Shown piece after piece: positions 9,072 through 18,055 of a stretch of DNA of 64,000 bases. The notes below the pieces were generated by a model that worked only from the letters and a program-made list of their open reading frames with translations, was not told where the DNA came from and searched no databases. The translations under genes and the position numbers were made by a program. How positions within the stretch are numbered: position 1 is the stretch's first letter; each line of letters begins with the position of its first letter. The DNA is taken from contig NZ_JAHLEB010000023.1 of NCBI RefSeq assembly GCF_018861735.1, positions 1 through 64,000 on the forward strand, written 5' to 3'. The stretch is from Clostridium lacusfryxellense. Its GTDB lineage: Bacteria; Bacillota; Clostridia; Clostridiales; Clostridiaceae.

Positions 9072-9159
9072 ATCCAAGTTCATAACTAAATTAAATATTT
9101 TCTAGAACGCTTGCTAAAAGCTGCAAGAGTTCTTGAAAATATTAAGGGTGAACTTGGAT
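9072..9159. repeat. Long interrupted stem-loop in the hydantoinase operon
   Basis: ATCCAAGTTCA (from 9072) pairs with TGAACTTGGAT (to 9159). Inside it AAATATTTTC-AGAAC pairs with GTTCT-GAAAATATT, and at the tip TTGC pairs with GCAA. The folded unit spans nearly the whole gap between two operon genes and has no T-run. It may be a small palindromic mobile element or an mRNA processing/stability structure. Confidence 0.55.
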
Positions 9160-9223
9160 TTCTGTACAGGGTTCCATAATGAAAACCTTACTTATATGTA
9201 ATAATTTTCTAGAAGGAGGAAAT

Positions 9224-9904
9224 ATGCAGGAGCAACTCAGTTTAGTAGAAATGATTGAAAAGTTGTTACAGGTAGATGATGAAGCTTGGGGATTGTATGC
9301 ATTTTCGAGAGATATTTTAAAGGAACGTATACCTGAGGGCAAAAAAATAGAGATGATTAGAAAAGCTATGTCTTGCGGGAGGGAATATGCAGAGCGCACG
9401 ATACGTGAATATGGATCATCGGATGTGAATATCATAGCTGAAAAATTAAAGTTAAATATTGTGTTTCAGGATGCTGCAATGATAGGAACACGTATATTAT
9501 TTGCCAGCTATACACCGCCTGATGAAATAGGAATTATGACGGAACCTGTGAATAAGGCCGTTGAGCTAATTTCGAAGGAGGAATCAATACTCATTGATTA
9601 TTTTCAAAAATATAGTATAATTAATACTATGTTGGGACATGAAATTTTTCATTGTGTTGAGGATCGATTTGAGAAGGAAATATATACAAGAACAGAAAAA
9701 ATATTACTATGGAATTTTATAGGGTTTAAAAATAATTCTACCCTGCGTGCACTGGGCGAAATCGGAGCAATGGCATTTACAAAAGAACTGAATGGACTAA
9801 AATATTCTCCTTTTATTCTAGATATTCTTTTATATTATAGCTATGATTCTGTAAGTGCCGAGAAAATTTATCGTGATGTTTTAGAAATGAGTTCGGGAAG
9901 GTAG
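9224..9904 (+). CDS. HExxH zinc peptidase, ImmA/IrrE-like
   Basis: 226 residues. The motif GHEIFHCVE supplies two zinc-binding His and the catalytic Glu; a likely third ligand is the Glu in LGEIGAMAFTKEL about 45 residues later. This arrangement fits small gluzincins such as ImmA/IrrE, which cut transcription factors. No signal peptide or membrane helix is seen, so it is cytoplasmic. The ATG at 9224 has AAGGAGG only 4 nt away; the in-frame ATG at 9179 has no site at all. It is followed after 7 nt by the GntR gene, so the two are co-translated or nearly so. Whether it processes the regulator or the operon's enzyme is open. Confidence 0.55.
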   Translation: MQEQLSLVEMIEKLLQVDDEAWGLYAFSRDILKERIPEGKKIEMIRKAMSCGREYAERTIREYGSSDVNIIAEKLKLNIVFQDAAMIGTRILFASYTPPDEIGIMTEPVNKAVELISKEESILIDYFQKYSIINTMLGHEIFHCVEDRFEKEIYTRTEKILLWNFIGFKNNSTLRALGEIGAMAFTKELNGLKYSPFILDILLYYSYDSVSAEKIYRDVLEMSSGR

Positions 9905-9911
9905 AGAACAC

Positions 9912-10592
9912 TTGAAAATTATTGATAGTAGCAATTCATTAAACGATGTAACTTATGATGCGATAAGGAAAGATATTATGAATATGACACTGGAACCGGG
10001 AATGAATGTCAGTGTACAGAAGCTTTCTGAGCGTTATGGTGTCAGCAGGACACCTGTACGTGAAGCAATTGTTCGACTTCAACAGTCAGGTTTGGTGGAA
10101 ATCTATCCACAGCGAAAGACTGTGGTATCAAAAATTGATCTGGATAGAATTTTAGAAGAATTATTTATAAGAACTTCTTTGGAGGCTGCAGTGGTGGATG
10201 AGTTTATACATCGGTGCAGTGAACTTGTTGGAGATACCATGCAGGAACTAATAAATAAGCAGAAAATATGTATGGACAAGGGGCAGCTTGCAGATTTTTA
10301 TTCAAAAGATAACCGCTTTCATCAGCTTATTTTTGAGACTGCAGGGCAACCACTTGCATGGAAGACGGCTGAAAGTGTAGCGTCTCATTATAGTCGTATT
10401 CGAATATTACATGGTAAAATTAATGGTGTGGCGTCCATTATCGATGGACATGAAAGAATACTTAAAACAGTACGCAGGCGTGATGCGGAAGCTATGCGCA
10501 AAGCTGTTATGGAATATCCCAATAATTTGCTTGAACAGGTAAAAAGTATGTCAAAACAATATCCACATTTTTTTACAAATGACTTTAAATAA
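9912..10592 (+). CDS. GntR-family regulator, FadR subfamily (FCD domain)
   Basis: 226 residues. The N-terminal winged helix (about 12-75) contains the signature VQKLSERYGVSRTPVREAI. The C-terminal all-helical FCD domain has the Asp and His of the metal/ligand site in KDNRFHQLIF and later His residues. The TTG start at 9912 has GGGAAGG about 10 nt upstream, only 7 nt after the stop of the peptidase gene. As last gene of the cluster it probably represses the promoter at 5373-5426, which has two copies of CTAACATGTTAG. Confidence 0.85.
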   Translation: MKIIDSSNSLNDVTYDAIRKDIMNMTLEPGMNVSVQKLSERYGVSRTPVREAIVRLQQSGLVEIYPQRKTVVSKIDLDRILEELFIRTSLEAAVVDEFIHRCSELVGDTMQELINKQKICMDKGQLADFYSKDNRFHQLIFETAGQPLAWKTAESVASHYSRIRILHGKINGVASIIDGHERILKTVRRRDAEAMRKAVMEYPNNLLEQVKSMSKQYPHFFTNDFK

Positions 10593-10640
10593 CCATAAGT
10601 AATAAATATATACAAATATAATAAGTAAAATAATCAAGAA

Positions 10641-10669
10641 AACATTCACTTAATTGTGGGTGTTTTTTT
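10641..10669 (+). terminator. Terminator of the GntR operon
   Basis: AACATTCAC (10641-10649) pairs, with wobbles, with GTGGGTGTT (10655-10663), followed directly by TTTTTT. Confidence 0.65.
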
Positions 10670-10778
10670 ATGCATAAAAAAGTATAAATTTAGTCAGTTT
10701 ATAATGGAGTTGAAAAATTAAATGCATTTTTTTCTGAAATAGACTTTTTTTTTTGTATAAACTATACTATAATCTTAA

Positions 10779-10822
10779 TATAACGAATTATAAAAGATAA
10801 TTAATGTTTAATATTCGTATAA
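10779..10822 (+). promoter_or_regulatory. Inverted pair of PurBox-like sites upstream of purL
   Basis: ATAACGAATTAT (CGAA at 10784-10787) and ATATTCGTAT (TTCG at 10814-10817) face each other with 30 bp between the CGAA centres. That is close to the geometry of PurR operators, where two inverted boxes with CGAA cores are separated by 16-17 bp. The flanks match the consensus only weakly. Confidence 0.4.
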
Positions 10823-10847
10823 AATTTAACTTTTGGAGGTATTAATC

Positions 10848-13800
10848 ATGAAAAATAAGATATATAGGTTATATGTAGAGAAAAAAGCGAACTATGATGT
10901 TGAGGGCAAAAAAATATTAAGAGATATAAAAATAAATTTAGGTATATCGGGCCTTGATGGGCTTAGGTTAGTTAGTAGATATGATATTATGGGAATATCC
11001 GAGGAGCAGTACTTAAAGTCCAGGAATACAATATTTTCTGAACCTACTGTAGACGATATTTATGATGAAGAACTGGATATTAAAAGTGGAGAAATTATGT
11101 TTGCTATTGAGTTTTTGCCTGGTCAATATGATCAGAGGGCAGATTCAGCTGCACAATGTATACAAATTTTAACTCAAATGGATAAGCATATAGTTAAAAC
11201 TGCAAGAATTATTATATTAAGCGGTAATATTACTAAAATTGAGTTAAATAAGATCAAAGAGTATTGCATTAATGCTGTAGATTCTAGAGAAGCGAGTTTA
11301 GAAAAGCAAAAGGACCTAGAGCAAAGTTATAAAAAGCCAGAGCAGGTAAAAGTAGTGGAATCTTTTATTAATAAAAGTGACATGGAGCTTGCAGAATTCT
11401 TAAAAGAGAATGGACTTGCAATGAGTTTTGAAGATTTAAAATATTGCAGTGAATATTTTAGGGAAACAGAAAAAAGAAACCCAACTATAACTGAGATAAA
11501 AGTTATAGATACATATTGGTCCGATCATTGTAGGCATACAACATTTAATACTGTAATTGAAGATGTGTCTTTTGAAGACGGGAAATACGCTGAACCAATT
11601 AAAATGGCTTATAGCGAATATTTAGATACTAGAGAATTTGTTTATGGTACTACAAGTCGCGACGTAACACTTATGGATATGGCTGTTATTGGAATGAAAG
11701 ATTTAAGAAAACAAGGGAAGTTGCAGGACTTAGATGTATCTGACGAAATTAACGCTTGCAGCATTGTCGTTGAAGCAAATATAGATGGAGAAAAAGAAAA
11801 ATGGCTAGTAATGTTTAAAAATGAAACCCATAACCACCCTACTGAAATAGAACCTTTTGGTGGAGCGGCTACTTGTCTTGGTGGATCAATTAGGGATCCG
11901 TTATCAGGTAGAAGTTATGTGTATCAGGCAATGCGTGTTACAGGATCTGGAGACCCTAGAACCAAAATTTCAGATACTATAAAAGGCAAACTTCCTCAAA
12001 GAAAAATAACACTTGAAGCTGCTCATGGATTTAGTTCTTATGGAAACCAAATAGGACTTGCTACAGGACTTGTATCTGAGATTTATGATGAGGGTTTTGT
12101 TGCTAAAAGAATGGAAGTTGGAGCGGTTATTGGAGCGGCGCCTTATAAGAATGTAATTAGGGAAGAACCTTTAGCTACGGACGTTGTTATACTTCTTGGC
12201 GGAAAAACTGGTCGTGATGGATGCGGAGGAGCTACAGGGTCATCTAAGCAACATAGTGAGAGCTCGATATTAACTTCTGGAGCAGAAGTCCAAAAGGGTA
12301 ATGCGCCTACTGAAAGAAAAATTCAAAGACTATTTAGAAATCCTAAGGTTACTACGCTTATAAAAAGATGTAATGATTTTGGTGCAGGTGGAGTATCTGT
12401 AGCAATTGGTGAACTTGCAGATGCGCTTATAATAAATTTAGATAAAGTTACTAAGAAATATGATGGACTAGATGGTACAGAGCTTGCAATTTCAGAATCT
12501 CAAGAACGTATGGCTGTTGTTGTTAGAAAAAGTGATGTTGATGTATTTATAAAACTTTCACAAGAGGAAAATTTAGAGGCTGTAGAAGTTGCGCAAATAA
12601 CCGATGATAACAGGCTTAAAATGATATGGAAAGGGGAAACTATTGTTGATGTAAGTAGAAGTTTCTTAGACACCAATGGAGTAAAACAACATGCTAATAT
12701 TAAAGTAACAGCTCCAAAAGAAAGTGAATTCTACTTTTCAAAAGTTACAAAAGATAAATTAGATAAGTCAAAATCAATAAAGGAACTGTGGAATGATACA
12801 TTATCAGATTTAAATATTTGTAGTAACAAAGGATTAGCAGAAAGATTTGATAGCACAATAGGTGCGGGAACTGTGCTTATGCCATTTGGTGGGAAATTTC
12901 AGAAAACACCAATTCAATCTATGGTAGCAAAACTACCTGTCCTTCATGGAGATACAAATACAGGTACGATAATGTCTTATGGTTACAACCCTAAACTGTC
13001 CTATTGGAGTCCATTTCATGGTGCAGCTTACGCTGTAATAGATTCTGTAACAAAGGTAGTAGCTAGTGGAGCAGATTATGAAAATATTAAACTCACATTC
13101 CAAGAATACTTTGAAAAATTATCAAAAGAACCTCAAAAATGGGGGAAACCTTTTTCTTCACTTTTAGGAGCATTTCATGTACAAAAACAATTTAGTATAG
13201 CGGCTATTGGTGGAAAAGATAGTATGTCAGGTACCTTTAATGATATGAATGTACCACCAACTTTGGTATCTTTTGCAGTAGATGTTATAAATACAGACAA
13301 GGTTATATCTCCAGAATTTAAAAAAGGCGATAGCGAGGTTGTTTTAATTTACTCAAATATTAACGAAGATGGATTACCAGATTTCGAAAAACTTCGAACA
13401 AATTATAAATTAGTGAAGAAGTTAATTGATAGTGGGAAAGTATTATCAACATATGCAGTGGGAATGGGGGGTATTGCAAGTGCTATATCTAAAATGTGTT
13501 TTGGTAATAATATAGGATTTACATTTCAAAATGACATTAAAGCAGAGAGTTTATTCAATGAAGATTATGGCAGTATAGTAATGGAAATAGATAATGTTAC
13601 TCTTGTCGAATTAAATAAAGATAACTTGAATATTAAGATGCTTGGGCATACTAATGTAGAACCACTTATTAAAGTATTAGGAGAAACTATTAGTTTAGAA
13701 GAAGCATTAATTAGCTGGGAAGGAACTCTAGAAAGCGTATTTAGTACAAAAGTAAATAATACTAAAGACGATGCTGCTAAAGAGGTCGCTATCTCAGAAA

Positions 13801-14672
13801 ATATTATAAGTTATAAAAATGATGTTAATGCCAAAAATACAAAAACTATATACACGAACTCTATTAAAATAGCAAAACCTAGAGTTATAATTCCTGTATT
13901 CCCAGGTACTAATTGTGAATATGATTCTATGAGAGCTTTTGAGAAGGCTGGAGCTCAGGTGGAAGTAATGGTATTAAATAATTTATCATCAAGCAACATT
14001 GAAGAATCGATAAAGGTAATTGCGGATAAAATTAGAAATTCTCAAATTGTTATGCTTCCGGGTGGATTTAGTGCTGGGGATGAACCAGATGGTTCTGGTA
14101 AATTTATAGCTACATTTTTTAGAAATCCAATAATTCGAGAAAGCATAAACGAGTTATTACAAAATAGAGATGGATTAATGCTAGGAATATGCAACGGATT
14201 TCAAGCATTAATAAAACTTGGACTTGTACCTTATGGAAAAATAACTGATATAACAAAGGATAGCCCAACCTTAACATATAATGAAATAGGCAGACATATA
14301 TCGTGTATGGTGCAAACTAAAGTAGTTTCAACGTTGTCTCCTTGGCTTAGTAATTTAAAAGTAGGAGATGTACATTCTATTCCAGTATCACATGGTGAAG
14401 GTAGATTTGTAGCAAGTGACGATGTTATTAAAAAATTATTTGAAAGTGGCCAAGTTGCTACCCAATATGTAGACTTTAATGGAATTCCAAGTAATGATAT
14501 AAACTTTAATCCAAATGGTTCAATGCATGCAATTGAAGGAATTACTAGTTTGGATGGAAGAGTTTTTGGTAAAATGGGTCACTCAGAAAGAGTTGGAGAG
14601 AACATTGGTATAAATATAGTTGGGAATAAGGATCAGAAAATATTTGAGGCAGGAGTAAATTATTTTAAATAA
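10848..14672 (+). CDS. purL: Phosphoribosylformylglycinamidine synthase, single-chain
   Basis: Fourth step of purine synthesis: FGAR plus glutamine and ATP gives FGAM. At 1274 residues it is the fused form found in clostridia and streptococci, containing the synthetase domains and the C-terminal glutaminase. The synthetase has the conserved SDHCRHTTF and NETHNHPTEIEPFGGAATCLGG segments. The glutaminase (from about residue 1000) has PVFPGTNCEYDS, the nucleophile Cys in LGICNGFQ (about 1115) and the His in SHGEGRF. The ATG at 10848 has GGAGG 8 nt upstream; the in-frame TTG at 10833 overlaps that site. It is first in the pur region and separated from purE by a regulated 362-bp gap. Confidence 0.96.
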   Translation: MKNKIYRLYVEKKANYDVEGKKILRDIKINLGISGLDGLRLVSRYDIMGISEEQYLKSRNTIFSEPTVDDIYDEELDIKSGEIMFAIEFLPGQYDQRADSAAQCIQILTQMDKHIVKTARIIILSGNITKIELNKIKEYCINAVDSREASLEKQKDLEQSYKKPEQVKVVESFINKSDMELAEFLKENGLAMSFEDLKYCSEYFRETEKRNPTITEIKVIDTYWSDHCRHTTFNTVIEDVSFEDGKYAEPIKMAYSEYLDTREFVYGTTSRDVTLMDMAVIGMKDLRKQGKLQDLDVSDEINACSIVVEANIDGEKEKWLVMFKNETHNHPTEIEPFGGAATCLGGSIRDPLSGRSYVYQAMRVTGSGDPRTKISDTIKGKLPQRKITLEAAHGFSSYGNQIGLATGLVSEIYDEGFVAKRMEVGAVIGAAPYKNVIREEPLATDVVILLGGKTGRDGCGGATGSSKQHSESSILTSGAEVQKGNAPTERKIQRLFRNPKVTTLIKRCNDFGAGGVSVAIGELADALIINLDKVTKKYDGLDGTELAISESQERMAVVVRKSDVDVFIKLSQEENLEAVEVAQITDDNRLKMIWKGETIVDVSRSFLDTNGVKQHANIKVTAPKESEFYFSKVTKDKLDKSKSIKELWNDTLSDLNICSNKGLAERFDSTIGAGTVLMPFGGKFQKTPIQSMVAKLPVLHGDTNTGTIMSYGYNPKLSYWSPFHGAAYAVIDSVTKVVASGADYENIKLTFQEYFEKLSKEPQKWGKPFSSLLGAFHVQKQFSIAAIGGKDSMSGTFNDMNVPPTLVSFAVDVINTDKVISPEFKKGDSEVVLIYSNINEDGLPDFEKLRTNYKLVKKLIDSGKVLSTYAVGMGGIASAISKMCFGNNIGFTFQNDIKAESLFNEDYGSIVMEIDNVTLVELNKDNLNIKMLGHTNVEPLIKVLGETISLEEALISWEGTLESVFSTKVNNTKDDAAKEVAISENIISYKNDVNAKNTKTIYTNSIKIAKPRVIIPVFPGTNCEYDSMRAFEKAGAQVEVMVLNNLSSSNIEESIKVIADKIRNSQIVMLPGGFSAGDEPDGSGKFIATFFRNPIIRESINELLQNRDGLMLGICNGFQALIKLGLVPYGKITDITKDSPTLTYNEIGRHISCMVQTKVVSTLSPWLSNLKVGDVHSIPVSHGEGRFVASDDVIKKLFESGQVATQYVDFNGIPSNDINFNPNGSMHAIEGITSLDGRVFGKMGHSERVGENIGINIVGNKDQKIFEAGVNYFK

Positions 14673-14736
14673 AACACGAACAATATATTAGAATAAAGTT
14701 ATTAATCATTTATATATGTATTAAAACACGAACATT
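14672..14736 (+). promoter_or_regulatory. Two PurBox-like direct repeats upstream of purE
   Basis: AAACACGAACAAT (14672-14684) and AAACACGAACATT (14724-14736) each match the PurR PurBox consensus AWWWCCGAACWWT at 11 of 13 positions and lie 52 bp apart. They begin at the last base of purL and sit upstream of the -35 box, a position compatible with activation as in lactococcal PurR, or with wrapping repression. Confidence 0.6.
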
Positions 14737-14760
14737 AATATTAATTTAATTATTAATGTA

Positions 14761-14789
14761 TTGACTTACTAAAAGATAGATGTTAACAT
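14761..14789 (+). promoter_or_regulatory. Promoter of the purE operon
   Basis: TTGACT (14761-14766), 17-bp spacer, TAACAT (14784-14789). It lies between the PurBoxes and the riboswitch, so transcripts would start about 30 nt before the aptamer. Confidence 0.5.
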
Positions 14790-14824
14790 TAAAACATGTT
14801 AAAGATAATAAAATAAATAATTAG

Positions 14825-14986
14825 TTCATCGATATATTTCTAAGGATATGGCTTAGAAGTTTCTACGAGAGGCCGTTAACTTCTCACTATTGGTGAATCT
14901 TGAATTGACCACATAAAAGGGCATGTATTGTGCCTTTAATTCAAGATTACACCATAAAAATAAATTTTCTGGTGTAATCTTTTTTT
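14825..14986 (+). ncRNA. Purine riboswitch, guanine type, with terminator
   Basis: P1 is formed by TTCATCGAT (14825-14833) and ATTGGTGAA (14889-14897), nine pairs including wobbles. Between them lie the conserved GGATATGG, AGTTTCTAC and GGCCGTTAA segments. J3/1 reads ACTAT, so the discriminating base is C, indicating guanine/hypoxanthine. Downstream, TCTTGAATT (14898-14906) can pair with AATTCAAGA (14938-14946). Extended by the P1 3' strand, that pairing would swallow the left arm of the terminator AGATTACACCA/TGGTGTAATCT (14944-14980), which is followed by TTTTTT. Ligand binding locks P1 and lets the terminator form, giving an OFF switch for purE-purD. Confidence 0.9.
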
Positions 14987-15034
14987 GTCTGTAAATACAA
15001 ATCTAAATAGTTTTTGTAAATAGGAGGGTAATAA

Positions 15035-15514
15035 ATGAAGGTAGGAATAATATTTGGAAGTAAATCCGATATAGATATAATGAGAAATGCAGCAGTGGCA
15101 CTTAAGGAATTTGAGGTAGAGTATGAAGTTCATATTTTATCAGCTCATAGAGTTCCAGAAAGATTAACAACAGTGATAAGGGAAATGGAAGATTCGGGGA
15201 TAGAATGCATAATAGCAGGAGCAGGGCTTGCAGCTCATCTTCCAGGTGTCATAGCATCTCAAACGGTACTTCCAGTAATCGGAGTTCCAATCAAGGCTGC
15301 ACTTGGAGGAATTGATTCACTACTTTCAATAGTTCAAATGCCAAAAGCTATTCCGGTAGCAACAGTGGGAATAAATAATAGCTATAATGCAGGAATGCTA
15401 GCAGTCCAGATTTTATCTCTTAAATATTTGGAACTTAAAGATAAGTTATATACATATAGAACAGAAATGAAAGAAAAATTTATAACAGAAAATGAAGAGC
15501 ATATCGAACTTTAA
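15035..15514 (+). CDS. purE: N5-carboxyaminoimidazole ribonucleotide mutase
   Basis: 159 residues. It rearranges N5-CAIR to CAIR. The fold shows GSKSDIDIM at the N terminus, SAHRVPE (with the catalytic His) and GAGLAAHLPG. TAGGAGGG lies 7 nt before the ATG. It is the first gene behind the purine riboswitch. No purK is found in the window. Confidence 0.95.
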   Translation: MKVGIIFGSKSDIDIMRNAAVALKEFEVEYEVHILSAHRVPERLTTVIREMEDSGIECIIAGAGLAAHLPGVIASQTVLPVIGVPIKAALGGIDSLLSIVQMPKAIPVATVGINNSYNAGMLAVQILSLKYLELKDKLYTYRTEMKEKFITENEEHIEL

Positions 15515-15579
15515 TTTTGAATATATAAAATGATTTTATACATAAGTGTACAAACTAAAATACTAAGGAGTGGTTATTA

Positions 15580-16287
15580 ATGGGAGATTCAGTATTGTTA
15601 TATGAGGGAAAGGCTAAACAAATGTACAGCACAGATAATAAAGATGAGATCAGAGTATATTACAAAGATGATGCAACAGCTTTAAACGGACTCAAAAAGG
15701 CTCAAATCGAGAAAAAAGGAATTTTAAATAACAGTATAACTACTATGATATTCGAATTATTAGAAAGTAAAGGCATAAAAACTCATTTTATTAAAAAACT
15801 TAGTGATAGAGAACAACTTTGTAAAAAGGTTGAAATAGTTCCTCTAGAAGTAATAGTGAGAAATGTTGCAGCTGGCAGCATGGCAAAACGTTATGGAATA
15901 GTTGAAGGAACTAAGCTTAAAATATCCGTAATTGAATTAAGTTATAAAGATGATAGTTTAGGAGATCCACTTATAAATGATTATCATGCAGTAGCTATGG
16001 AGCTTACTACTTTTGAAGAACTAGGTGAAATATATAAGATGGCTTTTGCAATAAATGATATATTAAAAGAAGTTTTCTTAAAACAAGATATTAATTTAAT
16101 AGATTTTAAATTAGAATTTGGTAGATTTCATGGAGAAATAATTTTGGCAGATGAGATATCACCTGATACTTGTAGATTTTGGGATGTTAAAACTGGCGAA
16201 AAATTAGATAAAGATAGATTTAGAAGAGATTTAGGAAATGTTACAGAAGCTTATGAGGAAATATTAAGTAGAATTACTCAAAAATAA
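15580..16287 (+). CDS. purC: SAICAR synthetase
   Basis: 235 residues. It joins CAIR and aspartate with ATP to give SAICAR. It has the N-terminal [10 protein letters not shown] motif, [14 protein letters not shown] and the C-terminal [10 protein letters not shown] and [12 protein letters not shown] signatures. AAGGAG lies upstream of the ATG. It sits 65 bp after purE and before a large palindromic element. Confidence 0.95.
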   Translation: MGDSVLLYEGKAKQMYSTDNKDEIRVYYKDDATALNGLKKAQIEKKGILNNSITTMIFELLESKGIKTHFIKKLSDREQLCKKVEIVPLEVIVRNVAAGSMAKRYGIVEGTKLKISVIELSYKDDSLGDPLINDYHAVAMELTTFEELGEIYKMAFAINDILKEVFLKQDINLIDFKLEFGRFHGEIILADEISPDTCRFWDVKTGEKLDKDRFRRDLGNVTEAYEEILSRITQK

Positions 16288-16289
16288 TA

Positions 16290-16545
16290 GTGCGATATAT
16301 GAAATCTTCTGCGTGACTTGTAATAAGAGATTGAAACGTGAAATTTCATTAAGAAATTCTAAATTTTTATAAATATAAAATTCTCTAACGTTCACATTCG
16401 GCCTTCAGCCGGTTCACTAGACTTCCCTCCTGGAAGTCTCACGATAATTTTATATTTATAAAAAAAGAATTTCTAAATGAAATTTCAATGTTTCTGCTCT
16501 TCTTATTACAAGTCACTTCCGAAGAAATTCATACTATGTGGCATT
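16290..16545. repeat. Large palindromic element with branched tip between purC and purF
   Basis: About 250 bp. The left arm (16290-16385) and right arm (16447-16545) are imperfect reverse complements over nearly their whole length. Shared blocks include TGACTTGTAATAAGA, GAAATTTCATT, AGAAATTCT and TATAAATATAAAATT. The central ~60 bp carries two further hairpins, CGGC-CTTCA-GCCG and AGACTTCC-CTCCT-GGAAGTCT. No protein frame is present. The shape is that of a MITE-like insertion or a structured RNA inside the pur operon transcript. Confidence 0.75.
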
Positions 16546-16612
16546 TGCATTTAGCAGATGACGAATAATGAAAGTAATGAGTAAATACCCAAACATACGA
16601 GGAGGAATTTCT

Positions 16613-18046
16613 TTGAATAAGGCTATTGAATTAAACGAAGTAGTTATAAATGATCAGGATAAGTTTAAAGACGAATGTGGTGTCTTTGGGATTTTCGCAA
16701 CTGATAAGGACTTAGATGTAGCTACTCTAACTTATTATGGACTTTATGCATTGCAACATAGGGGTGAAGAAAGTGCTGGAATAGTTTTATCAGATGGCGT
16801 AAACCTTACTTGTGAAAAAGCTATGGGACTTGTATGTGATGTTTTTAATGAAAAAAAACTTGGAGAAATGAAGGGTCATGCGGCAATCGGTCATGTTAGA
16901 TATTCAACTTCTGGATGTAGTGAAGTTAAAAATGCACAACCACTCCTGAGTAAATCCAAACTAGGAGACATAGCTATAGCTCATAACGGTAATTTGGTAA
17001 ACGCTGAAGTTATCCGTGAGCTATTAGAAGATTGTGGGTATATGTTCCAAACATCAATAGATTCAGAAGTAATATTAAACTTAATTGCTAGAGGTGCAAA
17101 AAGAGGCGTTGAAAAGGCTGTAGTAGATGCAATACAAGCAGTTAAAGGTTCTTATGGAATAGTTATGCTTACTAAGGATAAACTAATAGGTGTCAGAGAT
17201 CAAAACGGTATTAGACCTCTTTGCATAGGGAAAATTGACAACAGTTATGTTATTGCATCCGAGAGTTGCGCATTAGATGCGGTAGGTGCAAATTTCTTAA
17301 GAGATGTAAAACCTGGTGAGATAGTAATAATAGATGAAAATGGACTTCAATCAATTAATTTTGCTGAAAAAACTAAAAATGGAACTTGCTCATTTGAATA
17401 TATATATTTTGCAAGACCAGATAGCACAATTGATGGAATTAATGTTTACACTTCAAGAGTAGCAGCAGGAAAGCAGTTATACAAAGAATCGCCTGTTGAT
17501 GCGGATATGGTTATAGGAGTTCCAGATTCAGGACTTGCTGCAGCAATAGGATATTCTGAAATATCTGGAATACCTTTTGGTATAGGTCTTATAAAAAATA
17601 GGTACGTAGGTAGAACATTTATAAGCCCAACTCAAGAAATTCGCGAACGTGCGGTTTCTGTAAAATTAAATGCGTTAAAGATAAATGTTGAGGGTAAAAG
17701 AGTTATCCTTATAGATGATTCAATAGTTCGTGGAACAACAAGTAAAAGACTGGTTGATATTCTAAGGAAAGCTGGAGCAAAAGAAGTACATTTTAGGGTT
17801 TGCTCACCAGTAGTAAAATACCCATGTTATTTTGGAATAGATACACCTTATAGAAAGGATTTAATTGGGTCGGATACTTCCGTTGAGGAAATAAGGCAAG
17901 ACATAGGTGCAGATAGCTTAGGATACTTAAGCATTGATGGACTACTTAAAACACTTGGACATACTGAATTTTGCTTAGGTTGTTTTAACGGTACCTATCC
18001 AGTATCAGCTCCATATGAAAATGAAAACGAAAGATTAGAGAGGTAG
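16613..18046 (+). CDS. purF: Amidophosphoribosyltransferase
   Basis: First committed step of purine synthesis, PRPP plus glutamine to phosphoribosylamine. 477 residues from the TTG at 16613, chosen because GAGGAGG lies 7 nt upstream; the in-frame ATG at 16568 lacks a site. The catalytic Cys is C22 in DECGVFG, so a 21-residue propeptide must be removed. The PRPP loop is VILIDDSIVRGTTSK, and Cys residues near CYFG and FCLGC fit the 4Fe-4S form of the enzyme. The palindromic element directly upstream separates it from purC. Confidence 0.94.
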   Translation: MNKAIELNEVVINDQDKFKDECGVFGIFATDKDLDVATLTYYGLYALQHRGEESAGIVLSDGVNLTCEKAMGLVCDVFNEKKLGEMKGHAAIGHVRYSTSGCSEVKNAQPLLSKSKLGDIAIAHNGNLVNAEVIRELLEDCGYMFQTSIDSEVILNLIARGAKRGVEKAVVDAIQAVKGSYGIVMLTKDKLIGVRDQNGIRPLCIGKIDNSYVIASESCALDAVGANFLRDVKPGEIVIIDENGLQSINFAEKTKNGTCSFEYIYFARPDSTIDGINVYTSRVAAGKQLYKESPVDADMVIGVPDSGLAAAIGYSEISGIPFGIGLIKNRYVGRTFISPTQEIRERAVSVKLNALKINVEGKRVILIDDSIVRGTTSKRLVDILRKAGAKEVHFRVCSPVVKYPCYFGIDTPYRKDLIGSDTSVEEIRQDIGADSLGYLSIDGLLKTLGHTEFCLGCFNGTYPVSAPYENENERLER

Positions 18047-18055
18047 GGGATATTT

